Assembly (NCBI GenBank): GCA_026998145.1
Contig: JALTRC010000152.1
Coordinates: 1 to 12,701 of the forward strand
Reading direction: 5' to 3'
DNA length: 12,701 nt
Source: Gammaproteobacteria bacterium
Lineage (GTDB): Bacteria > Pseudomonadota > Gammaproteobacteria > SZUA-229
The translations under genes and the position numbers were made by a program. Position 1 is the first letter of the stretch, and each line of letters opens with the position of its first letter. This document shows positions 7,310 to 12,701 of the stretch, in pieces. The notes beneath the pieces were generated by a model, which was given only the letters and a program-made list of their open reading frames with translations, was not told the origin of the DNA and did not search any database.

Positions 7310-7999
7310 ATGACTGATAAAAAAATTGATGAAGCTGAAGTTGTAGAAGTAGAAGAGACGACAACAGATGAAGTGGTGACAGATGAGCCAGTTGCAGCGG
7401 CAAAGAAAGCTGTGAAACTGCCTTTTGCTGCGGTGATGGTACTGGGTTTTGGTATTACTCTGGCGGTCATTATTGGGGTTTTTGGTGATAACTCTGCCAA
7501 TATGAGTAAGACGCTTAAGCAGGTTGCATCAACATTTTCATCTGCGCCCGCCGATGAATCTGCTGCGGCCGATACTTCCCTGAGTGAGCCGGCTGTGGTA
7601 GACGTGCAGCTTGATGAAGTGGTGGAAGCGGAGCCTCAGGCACAGACAGATGCAGAAGCTCAGGTTCAAAATACAAAGGTACCGGTTGTGCCATCTCAGC
7701 CTGTTCAGGGGGCACAATTTGCCAGCCGAGCACCTGTCACAATGGGGAATGTTGATTATGATCGCTTCCAGCAGATCATGCAGCAGCGTCAGCAGGCAAT
7801 TGAGGCACAGATGCAACGACAGCAGCAGATGATGGCTGATATGTTTGAAATGCGTAAAACTGTCTTTTTGCAGGCTGAAAAACGTCGCCAGCAGTCCATT
7901 GAAAAAATGCAGGAAATGCAGGCAAAAATGGAAAAGCGGCAGCTGGAATTGCTGAAAAAGCAGCAGGAGGCTTTTAAGCAGGCTATGCAACGATCTTAA
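7310..7999 (+). CDS. Single-pass membrane protein with periplasmic Met/Gln-rich coiled coil
   Basis: I do not recognise a family for this 229-residue protein. It has an acidic cytoplasmic N-terminus (residues 5-27, rich in Glu/Asp/Val/Thr), then Lys32-Lys33 and Lys36 just before one membrane helix (about 37-58), which predicts N-in, C-out topology. A low-complexity Ala/Glu/Asp/Pro linker follows (about 75-140). A long helical region (about 150-227) is dominated by Gln, Met, Lys, Arg and Glu with heptad-like spacing. There is no cysteine. AGGAG lies 8 nt upstream of the start. It sits between two sulfur-globule-like genes, and its helical tail is similar in composition to the tail of the second. 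It may therefore tether the globule coat to the inner membrane or help assemble it. That role is inference from context and composition. Confidence 0.8.
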   Translation: MTDKKIDEAEVVEVEETTTDEVVTDEPVAAAKKAVKLPFAAVMVLGFGITLAVIIGVFGDNSANMSKTLKQVASTFSSAPADESAAADTSLSEPAVVDVQLDEVVEAEPQAQTDAEAQVQNTKVPVVPSQPVQGAQFASRAPVTMGNVDYDRFQQIMQQRQQAIEAQMQRQQQMMADMFEMRKTVFLQAEKRRQQSIEKMQEMQAKMEKRQLELLKKQQEAFKQAMQRS

Positions 8000-8016
8000 G
8001 TGGTCATATTCTCTTT

Positions 8017-8043
8017 AAAAAAGGCGCCCTGTGCGCCTTTTTT
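8017..8043 (+). terminator. Strong intrinsic terminator
   Basis: An 11-bp perfect stem (8017-8027 with 8033-8043; core GGCGC/GCGCC) has a 5-nt loop, an A run before it and a T run after it. It closes the first globule gene plus membrane-protein unit, 17 bp after the latter's stop. The A and T runs let it work in either direction. Confidence 0.88.
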
Positions 8044-8082
8044 ATTGCCTGTATAAACCAGACAAACGGTGCAAAACAGTAA

Positions 8083-8111
8083 TTGAATATATAATGAAAC
8101 ACTAATATAAT
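8083..8111 (+). promoter_or_regulatory. Sigma-70 promoter of second sulfur-globule-like gene
   Basis: TTGAAT (8083-8088) and a perfect TATAAT (8106-8111) are separated by 17 nt. Transcription should start near 8118, giving a leader of about 84 nt. The layout and the ACTAATATAATT block match the first gene's promoter, so the two are probably expressed together. Confidence 0.75.
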
Positions 8112-8117
8112 TCAGAC

Positions 8118-8145
8118 AGTGGCAAAAGCCATTAAGCGCATGAAA
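8118..8145 (+). promoter_or_regulatory. 5'-terminal stem-loop and conserved leader box, copy 2
   Basis: AGTGGC (8118-8123) pairs with GCCATT (8128-8133), one pair being G-U, around an AAAA loop. AAGCGCATGAAA (8134-8145) follows. The stem begins six bases after TATAAT, exactly as in copy 1. Four of its six pairs differ from copy 1 while stem length and loop length are the same. Confidence 0.6.
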
Positions 8146-8201
8146 GCGGGAAACTCGGCGGATTGGGTTTTCCTGAGCTAAACCTATTGAGGAAATGACA
8201 A

Positions 8202-8747
8202 ATGAAAACTTTAACACTTGTAGCTGCCGTAGCAGCAATTGCTGTATCAACATCAGCCAATGCATGGTTTGGAAACAACAATAACGGCTATAATAACTGG
8301 AACAACAATGGTTTCGGTAACGGCATGGGTAATGGCAACGGCGGCGGTAGCTTTGGTTTTAATATGAGCGGCAATGCCCGCGGTAACGGCCAGGGTTATG
8401 GTAATAATGGCTGGAACGGTGCCAATGGTTATAACGGCTACAATGGTTATGCTCCAGCGCCTTATGCCTACGCCCCCATGAGCGATGAGCAAAAAGCGCA
8501 GATGGAAGAGCAACGTAAAATGGCAGAAAAAGCCCAGCAGGAAGCCTATCAGCGTTATCAGGAAATGATGAAGAAGCGTGCGGCACAACAGCCAGCGGCT
8601 TTCCAGCAGCCTTCTTATCAAGACATGCAAAATCGTCAGGCTGAAATGATGAAGATGATGGAGCAGCGTCGTAAAGAAGCAGAAGCCCGTTATCAGCAGT
8701 TTTTAAATGAGCGTAATCAGCAGCAGAAGCCAGCGACTAAAAGCTAG
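8202..8747 (+). CDS. Sulfur-globule-like protein fused to a Met/Gln-rich helical tail
   Basis: This is a paralogue of the first globule gene. The 181-residue precursor has a Sec signal peptide (1-21, cleaved after Ala-Asn-Ala21) and an Asn/Gly/Trp-rich stretch. The shared core block FGFNMSGNARGNGQGYGNNG (51-70) is near-identical to the first protein also at DNA level. A short GYN/APAPY segment (77-91) follows. The Pro/Tyr tail is replaced by a charged helical region (about 94-173) rich in Gln, Met, Glu, Lys and Arg, interrupted by a Pro/Gln segment (about 129-139). This tail resembles the coiled coil of the membrane protein just upstream. There is no cysteine. GAGGAA lies 7 nt before the start. 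Likely role: a globule-coat protein that also binds a partner through its tail; the sulfur link is by family resemblance and the binding is inference. Confidence 0.75.
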   Translation: MKTLTLVAAVAAIAVSTSANAWFGNNNNGYNNWNNNGFGNGMGNGNGGGSFGFNMSGNARGNGQGYGNNGWNGANGYNGYNGYAPAPYAYAPMSDEQKAQMEEQRKMAEKAQQEAYQRYQEMMKKRAAQQPAAFQQPSYQDMQNRQAEMMKMMEQRRKEAEARYQQFLNERNQQQKPATKS

Positions 8748-8884
8748 GCTTTCTGTTCAACAGCATGTAGCGTGAGTGCCACAGATTCCACTTGAGTCAA
8801 GTGAAACGGTTTAGCGGCAATCATGCGCTGCTAGGGCACATTAACTTCGGTTTTTGTGCCCACCTATTCGGTGAGGTTTGGCTT
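8748..8884. other. Non-coding spacer with several small inverted repeats
   Basis: No gene is seen here. It holds a 15-bp odd palindrome, CACTTGA-G-TCAAGTG (8789-8803), and a hairpin GGGCACA/TGTGCCC (8834-8840 with 8855-8861). CACC (8861-8864) can pair with GGTG (8870-8873). GTGCC at 8776-8780 could compete for GGCAC at 8835-8839. It forms the 3' trailer of the second globule mRNA ahead of the bidirectional terminator. Confidence 0.55.
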
Positions 8885-8930
8885 CACCCATAAAAAAACC
8901 ACGTTATTGAGCGTGGTTTTTTTATGGGTG
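8885..8930. terminator. Bidirectional intrinsic terminator, perfect 19-bp stem
   Basis: Bases 8885-8903 are exactly complementary to 8912-8930, with an 8-nt loop. The stem includes seven A and seven T residues plus a CCACG/CGTGG core. It separates the second globule gene (plus) from the SDR gene (minus), which end toward each other, and should stop transcription from both sides. Confidence 0.88.
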
Positions 8931-8934
8931 TTTT

Positions 8935-8962
8935 TGGTGGATCCGCTGCGCTTGATCCACCA
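8935..8962. repeat. REP-like palindrome
   Basis: TGGTGGATC (8935-8943) and GATCCACCA (8954-8962) form a perfect 9-bp inverted repeat around CGCTGCGCTT. Palindromes of the GGTGGAT...ATCCACC type recur as dispersed intergenic repeats in many proteobacteria. Only this copy was seen in the window. Confidence 0.6.
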
Positions 8963-8979
8963 GGGCTGAAGCTCTCGAA

Positions 8980-9726
8980 CTAATCCCGCTCTATTTTAAA
9001 GATTTCACCCTGATGCCCATTACTGTCCTCACCCATTAAATACAGATAAGTAGCCATAATTTCTTCCGGCATTTTCAGAGTATTAGGGTCTTCACCGGGA
9101 AAAGCATTTAAGCGGATATTGGTCTTAACCGGGCAGGGGTTAATGGCATTCACTTTTATGGGCTGGTCTGTGTCCATTTCATCGGCAACGATCATCATTA
9201 AACCTTCCAGTGCATGTTTGGCCACACCATAAGCGCCCCAGTAGGCTGTGGTTTTATCATCCAGGGTAAAAATCATGGATGAATTTTCTGTTTTGCGCAT
9301 GAGTGGCATCAATGCCTGTGTCAGCATAAAGGGTGCATTGACATTGATCTGCATGACTTTGTACCACAGTTCCGCATCATAGCCTTCGATCGGTGTGGTG
9401 CTGCCTAACCAGGCCGCATTGTGTAACAGGCCGTGGAGCGCGCCAAATTCTTTTTCCAGCGTACTGGCCAGATCATCAAAATCTTTGGGGGAGGCCCCTT
9501 CAAAATTCATGGGATAGATGGCCGGTTTCGGCCCACCGGCTGCCACAATCTCATCATATACATCTTCCAGCTTGTGGGTGGTTCGTCCCAGCAGGATGAC
9601 GGTAGCACCGTGAGCCGCATAGGCCAGTGCCGCCGCGCGGCCAATGCCGGCACCAGCGCCTGTGACTAAAATGGTTTTGTCTTTCAGCAGGTCAGCAGGG
9701 GCCTGGTAATCTTGAGCCTGTGGCAT
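8980..9726 (-). CDS. yciK: YciK-like short-chain dehydrogenase/reductase
   Basis: This is a 248-residue NAD(P)-dependent oxidoreductase of the classical SDR fold; the substrate is unknown. It shows the Rossmann TGAGAGIG (22-29), a LLGR segment (45-48), HNAA (102-105, the NNAG position), and Tyr166-x3-Lys170 in WGAYGVAK. C-terminal AFPGEDPNTLKMP matches the AFPTEDPQKLKTP region of E. coli YciK as I recall it, which supports the subfamily. Two oddities: the FTSSSV stretch bearing the usual catalytic Ser reads FTLDDK (153-158) with about three residues deleted, and the usual NPG reads NPC (196-198). The start lies one base after the hpnE stop, with AGGAAA about 9 nt upstream, so it is the last gene of the hpnD-hpnE-SDR operon. 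A role in isoprenoid metabolism is possible only by context. Confidence 0.85.
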   Translation of the reverse strand: MPQAQDYQAPADLLKDKTILVTGAGAGIGRAAALAYAAHGATVILLGRTTHKLEDVYDEIVAAGGPKPAIYPMNFEGASPKDFDDLASTLEKEFGALHGLLHNAAWLGSTTPIEGYDAELWYKVMQINVNAPFMLTQALMPLMRKTENSSMIFTLDDKTTAYWGAYGVAKHALEGLMMIVADEMDTDQPIKVNAINPCPVKTNIRLNAFPGEDPNTLKMPEEIMATYLYLMGEDSNGHQGEIFKIERD

Positions 9727-9727
9727 A

Positions 9728-11056
9728 TTAAGGTGTTTCCTGAATGATACGTTGTGCGCATTTTACACCAGACTCCACAGCGGCTTCGAGTGTTGATGGC
9801 AGGGAAGGGCGATTATTTTCATATAAAACATAATCGCCGCATAAATAAAGATTGGGAATGGGGGTATCAGGGCCGGGGCGTAGACCATCTACTCCCACAT
9901 GGCATTGCAGGGTGGCCCGTTTTTCCCGGATCACCTGTATGGACTCAGCCTCCGGCCAATGGGGAAAGAGGCTGGCCAGCTCACGAGAAATATGCTGCCC
10001 CAGGGTTTTATTATCCCATTGTTCATGTTCCCCGCGGGCGCTGATAACCGCTGCCATCAGGCCGGGCTGCCAGCAGATGCGCCGGTCAAACAGCCATTGT
10101 GTTGTGGCATTTAATACACCCAGCATGGGTTGATTAAGGGCGATGTTTTCAGGGTATTGAAGATACACCGTTATCACCGGCTCATATTCAAGCTGTTTGA
10201 GTTTTTCGGCTATGGCCTGGGTGGCCGGATAATCGCCCAGCAGTTTTTGCGCTGCCCATGGGGGGGTGGCCAGAATCACCTGCTGTGCGGAAACAAACTG
10301 ATTGTCCAGCTCTATACCCCTTAATTGATGATTGTCATAAACCAGCTTGCGACAGGGGGATGATGTCAGCACCTCCCCGCCGTGGTTTTCAATACAGGCT
10401 TTGGCTGCCAGGGGAAAAAGCTGTGATAAATTCACTTTGGGAATCAGTAAATCCGTATGGCTGGCCGGAGCAAAAAAAGTTTTTTGCAATACATATTGAA
10501 AACTTTTTGCCGAGGCCTGTTGTGGATGAGTGGTCATGGCGGCAAGGCATAAAGGCTGCAATAAATGGTGTATAAATTTTTCAGGCAGCCCGGCCTGAGT
10601 CAACCACTTATTAACGGATATATCTTTATTTACAGGCTTTTTTAATAAAGCATTAAAACGCAGCAGGGCAGAAATTTTTTCTTTGCTGTTTAAGGATCGG
10701 CAGTTCAGTATGCCAAATAATAAATGCAAAGGGGCAGGCAGGCGGGGCAAGCTTAAATCAAAAGCCTTCTGATGGCTTTGTAAATCGATCAGTTGCAGCT
10801 TCTGGGGATAACGGTATAAAACATCCGCTTCATTGATGCCAGTGGTTTTCAGTAAGGCAAGTGTCTGCTGATAGGCGCCAATCAGTAAATGCTGGCCATT
10901 ATCAATCTGTTTTCCCTGTGTTTGCACTCCTCGGGCGCGGCCGCCGATTTGCGGTGCGGACTCATAAACACTCACCGGAATATTGTGCCGGCTTAATTCA
11001 ACGGCGGCTGCCAGCCCGGCCCAGCCTGCGCCAATAATGCAAACGCTTTTTTCCAT
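9728..11056 (-). CDS. hpnE: Hydroxysqualene dehydroxylase
   Basis: HpnE is an FAD-dependent enzyme that reduces hydroxysqualene to squalene, the last step of the HpnCDE route. The 442-residue protein has an N-terminal FAD-binding motif GAGWAG (9-14) with Glu32 at the end of the second strand, and GGRARG (38-43). IDNGQHLLIGAY (51-62) is characteristic of the amine-oxidase/phytoene-desaturase-like branch to which HpnE belongs. LYLCGDYV (about 403-410), near the C-terminus, contacts FAD. Its start overlaps the hpnD stop by one base (TAATG), a typical coupled arrangement, and the SDR follows one base after its stop. Adjacent hpnD and hpnC make HpnE more likely than a carotenoid desaturase. Confidence 0.9.
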   Translation of the reverse strand: MEKSVCIIGAGWAGLAAAVELSRHNIPVSVYESAPQIGGRARGVQTQGKQIDNGQHLLIGAYQQTLALLKTTGINEADVLYRYPQKLQLIDLQSHQKAFDLSLPRLPAPLHLLFGILNCRSLNSKEKISALLRFNALLKKPVNKDISVNKWLTQAGLPEKFIHHLLQPLCLAAMTTHPQQASAKSFQYVLQKTFFAPASHTDLLIPKVNLSQLFPLAAKACIENHGGEVLTSSPCRKLVYDNHQLRGIELDNQFVSAQQVILATPPWAAQKLLGDYPATQAIAEKLKQLEYEPVITVYLQYPENIALNQPMLGVLNATTQWLFDRRICWQPGLMAAVISARGEHEQWDNKTLGQHISRELASLFPHWPEAESIQVIREKRATLQCHVGVDGLRPGPDTPIPNLYLCGDYVLYENNRPSLPSTLEAAVESGVKCAQRIIQETP

Positions 11057-11922
11057 TAGTTTTTATGGCCACTGCGCCAGTGGCGGAACTTTTCCCGCAG
11101 AAAACAGCGCAGGCTTAAATAGAGTTTTCGGCTGGGTGTTAGTTTGATTTTATGTTCCAGCACCCTGAAACCATCGGCTTCAATTTCATCCAGTAATGCT
11201 CTGTAAATTTCCGCCATTAGCAGGCCGCTCAGTTGTGAGTCGCGGTCTTCATCCGGCAGCTCGGCAAAGGCCTTGCGATAATAATCCCGCGCCCGCTCTG
11301 CCTGAAACTGAAACAGGGCGTGAGTGGCATTATTACTGATGGGTTGATGCAGGTCATGCTGGCTAACACCGAATTTTTCCATTTCATCCTGGGGAATATA
11401 CACCCGGCCCCGCATGGCATCTTCCCGCACATCCCGCAAAATATTGGTGAGTTGAAAGGCCATGCCTAAGTCATGGGCATAGCGTAATGTCTGGCGATTC
11501 TGATAACCAAAAATCTCCACGGTTAATAAACCCACCACGCTGGCTACCCGGTAACAGTATAAAGACAGGGCTTTAAAATCCGCATATTCATGCTGGTGTA
11601 AATCCATTTCCATGCCATCAATAATTTCCAGCAAATATTCCTGTGGCAGATTAAAGCTGTCCAGCAGAGGAAGCAGGGCGCGGGTGACCGGATGTTCCGG
11701 CTTGCCCTGATACAGTTTGGCTACTTCCTGACGCCACCAGTAAAGACTTTGCTGGGCAATGGATTCGTCACTGCATTCATCCACTACATCATCCACTTCC
11801 CGACAAAAAGCATAGAGGGCCGTAATGGCCCGGCGTTTTAGGGGAGGCAGAAAACGAAAGCTGTTATAAAAGCTGGAGCCGCTGCTGGCGGCTTTTTGCT
11901 GGCAATATTCATCGGGCGTCAT
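11056..11922 (-). CDS. hpnD: Presqualene diphosphate synthase
   Basis: HpnD condenses two farnesyl diphosphates to presqualene diphosphate. The 288-residue protein belongs to the squalene/phytoene synthase fold and shows both Mg-binding aspartate motifs, DDVVD (44-48) and DVRED (164-168, preceded by TNILR). RGRVYIPQDEM is also present. The N-terminus MTPDEYCQQKAASSGSSFY is typical of HpnD and fixes the start. There is no Shine-Dalgarno before it (the bases ahead are ATACCCCC), and a TAA lies in frame four codons upstream. It is followed by hpnE with a one-base overlap. It is separated by 161 bp from hpnC, an unusual gap for this gene pair. Confidence 0.93.
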   Translation of the reverse strand: MTPDEYCQQKAASSGSSFYNSFRFLPPLKRRAITALYAFCREVDDVVDECSDESIAQQSLYWWRQEVAKLYQGKPEHPVTRALLPLLDSFNLPQEYLLEIIDGMEMDLHQHEYADFKALSLYCYRVASVVGLLTVEIFGYQNRQTLRYAHDLGMAFQLTNILRDVREDAMRGRVYIPQDEMEKFGVSQHDLHQPISNNATHALFQFQAERARDYYRKAFAELPDEDRDSQLSGLLMAEIYRALLDEIEADGFRVLEHKIKLTPSRKLYLSLRCFLREKFRHWRSGHKN

Positions 11923-12083
11923 GGGGGTATATTAACTGATTTACAGGCCTGTGGGTTAGAAGCATTGAGTCCGCAAATAAACGCAAAGAACGGGAATAAA
12001 AGCGTTTTTATATAACAATATAAACACTCTTTTGTCATACCTGCGCAGGCGGGAATCCAGTGCCAACAGGTCAGGGGCATTAT
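11923..12083 (-). other. 161-bp spacer between hpnC and hpnD
   Basis: No gene is seen. The half nearer hpnD is AT-rich (about 11985-12032) and could hold a promoter for hpnD, but no convincing -35/-10 pair was found. AAACGC and GCGTTT form a loose inverted repeat near 11978-12007. The half nearer hpnC holds a palindromic repeat, listed separately. Confidence 0.5.
12034..12060. repeat. REP-like GTCATACC...GGCGGGAATCCAG palindrome
   Basis: The stretch resembles the widely dispersed proteobacterial repeat whose consensus reads GTCATTCCCGCG, a short gap, then GCGGGAATCCAG. It has a perfect CCTGCGCAGG palindrome at its centre (12040-12049). It lies just downstream of the hpnC stop, so the RNA hairpin could also end or stabilise the hpnC transcript. 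Confidence 0.55.
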
Positions 12084-12701
12084 TTATCTGGCCCGCAATG
12101 CCTTCCAGAAAACCCACAGCCAGTCATGGGCTTGCAGGCGGGGGCGACTGAAAAAATCATCCTGGGCATGGAGTTTTATTATCACACGGGAGGCGGCGGC
12201 AGTGATTAAACGTATTTCAAAGCCCAGCCTGCCTCCCAGTTGTTTGCCCAGGGGGGCGCCGGCATTGAGCAGTTTATTGGCCCGTTGAATCTGTTGCCGC
12301 ATCAGGGCCTGCATGGATGCAGCAGAAGATTGGCTGGCAAAATGCTCTTCCGTGACATGATATTTTCGCATTTCGTCCTGGGGAATATAAATACGCCCCA
12401 TTTCCTTATAGTCCTGTTGCAGGTCCTGATAAAAGTTTATCAGTTGCAGGGCGCTGCATATGGCATCGGAATAACCCAGCAGACGCCGATCAGTGGTGCC
12501 GTTTAAATGCAGTAATAAACGGCCAATGGGGTTGGCGGAGCGTCGGCAATAATCCATTAGCTCGCCAAAATCTGCATAGCGTTTTTTTTCCACATCCTGC
12601 TCAAAAGCCGATAGCAGGTCGTAAAAATATTCCATGGGTAAATGAAATTGTTTAATGGTATCGGCAAGAGCCATATAAATGGCTTCATCGGGAATATTGC
12701 C
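12084..12701 (-). CDS. hpnC: Hydroxysqualene synthase, 5'-truncated by window edge
   Basis: HpnC converts presqualene diphosphate to hydroxysqualene. The last 205 residues are visible, running in frame to the window edge. The Met at 12674 is internal, since the frame continues as GNIPDEAIY ahead of it. Full-length HpnC is about 280 residues, so roughly 75 N-terminal residues, including the first aspartate motif, are missing. CRRSANPIGRLLLHL marks the HpnC branch of the squalene/phytoene synthase family. The second aspartate motif is NFYQDLQQDY, followed by GRIYIPQDEM. The C-terminal part is more divergent than in HpnD, as usual for HpnC. The same strand and order as hpnD and hpnE support a common pathway. 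Confidence 0.9.
   Translation of the reverse strand, partial: GNIPDEAIYMALADTIKQFHLPMEYFYDLLSAFEQDVEKKRYADFGELMDYCRRSANPIGRLLLHLNGTTDRRLLGYSDAICSALQLINFYQDLQQDYKEMGRIYIPQDEMRKYHVTEEHFASQSSAASMQALMRQQIQRANKLLNAGAPLGKQLGGRLGFEIRLITAAASRVIIKLHAQDDFFSRPRLQAHDWLWVFWKALRAR

Noticed and set aside
7538..7990. Long minus-strand open frames opposite the membrane-protein and globule genes (also 8253-8630, 6997-7218)
   Set aside because: They arise from biased codons of repetitive plus-strand genes. They lack ribosome binding sites and have implausible Leu/His-rich composition.
9728..11056. Carotenoid desaturase with phytoene synthases
   Set aside because: The neighbours carry HpnC and HpnD hallmarks, and the IDNGQHLLIGAY segment fits HpnE better than CrtI.
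12675..12701. Start of hpnC at Met 12674
   Set aside because: The frame stays open to the window edge, and the protein would lack the N-terminal third of the family, so this Met is internal.

Overview
The window reads as chromosome of a gammaproteobacterium. MltF, XthA, GloB and a two-HKD cardiolipin synthase all match enterobacterial/gammaproteobacterial family members along most of their visible length. A pair of genes for glycine/asparagine/tyrosine-rich exported proteins of the sulfur-globule type, plus an hpnCDE squalene-synthesis set, suggests a sulfur-oxidising, hopanoid- or squalene-making member. The species cannot be fixed from the sequence.

Layout. 1-1210 (minus): 3'-truncated mltF (peptidoglycan lytic transglycosylase). 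1296-2108 (minus): xthA (exonuclease III). A 64-bp divergent spacer follows. 2173-2997 (plus) gloB (glyoxalase II) and 3014-4333 (plus) a glutamate dehydrogenase lie 16 bp apart. Between that gene and the convergent cls sits a 161-bp MITE-like element with 49-bp imperfect terminal inverted repeats (4332-4492). 4497-6567 (minus): a two-gene operon of an unrecognised membrane/coiled-coil protein with conserved-looking cysteines and cls, overlapping by 14 bp.

6604-8747 (plus) is the most distinctive part. A sulfur-globule-like gene (6825-7226) is followed, past an attenuator-like terminator, by a single-pass membrane protein with a Met/Gln-rich coiled coil (7310-7999) and a strong terminator. 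A second sulfur-globule-like gene (8202-8747) then fuses the globule domain to a Met/Gln-rich helical tail. Both globule genes have near-consensus sigma-70 promoters. In both, a 6-bp stem with a 4-nt loop begins where transcription should start, and is followed by the same 12 bases. The stems have the same shape but different base pairs, which points to selected RNA structure. My working model is a highly expressed exported globule-coat module, with a membrane-anchored partner made at lower level.

8748-8979 is a hairpin-rich convergent spacer with a perfect 19-bp-stem bidirectional terminator and a REP-like palindrome. 8980-12701 (minus) holds hpnC (5'-truncated), hpnD, hpnE and a YciK-like SDR. 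hpnD and hpnE overlap by one base and hpnE and the SDR are one base apart, so these three are one operon. hpnC is separated from them by 161 bp containing another palindromic repeat. HpnD, HpnC and HpnE together convert two farnesyl diphosphates to squalene via presqualene diphosphate and hydroxysqualene. The squalene-hopene cyclase that would follow is not in the window. No rRNA, tRNA, CRISPR array, phage gene or transposase gene was seen.
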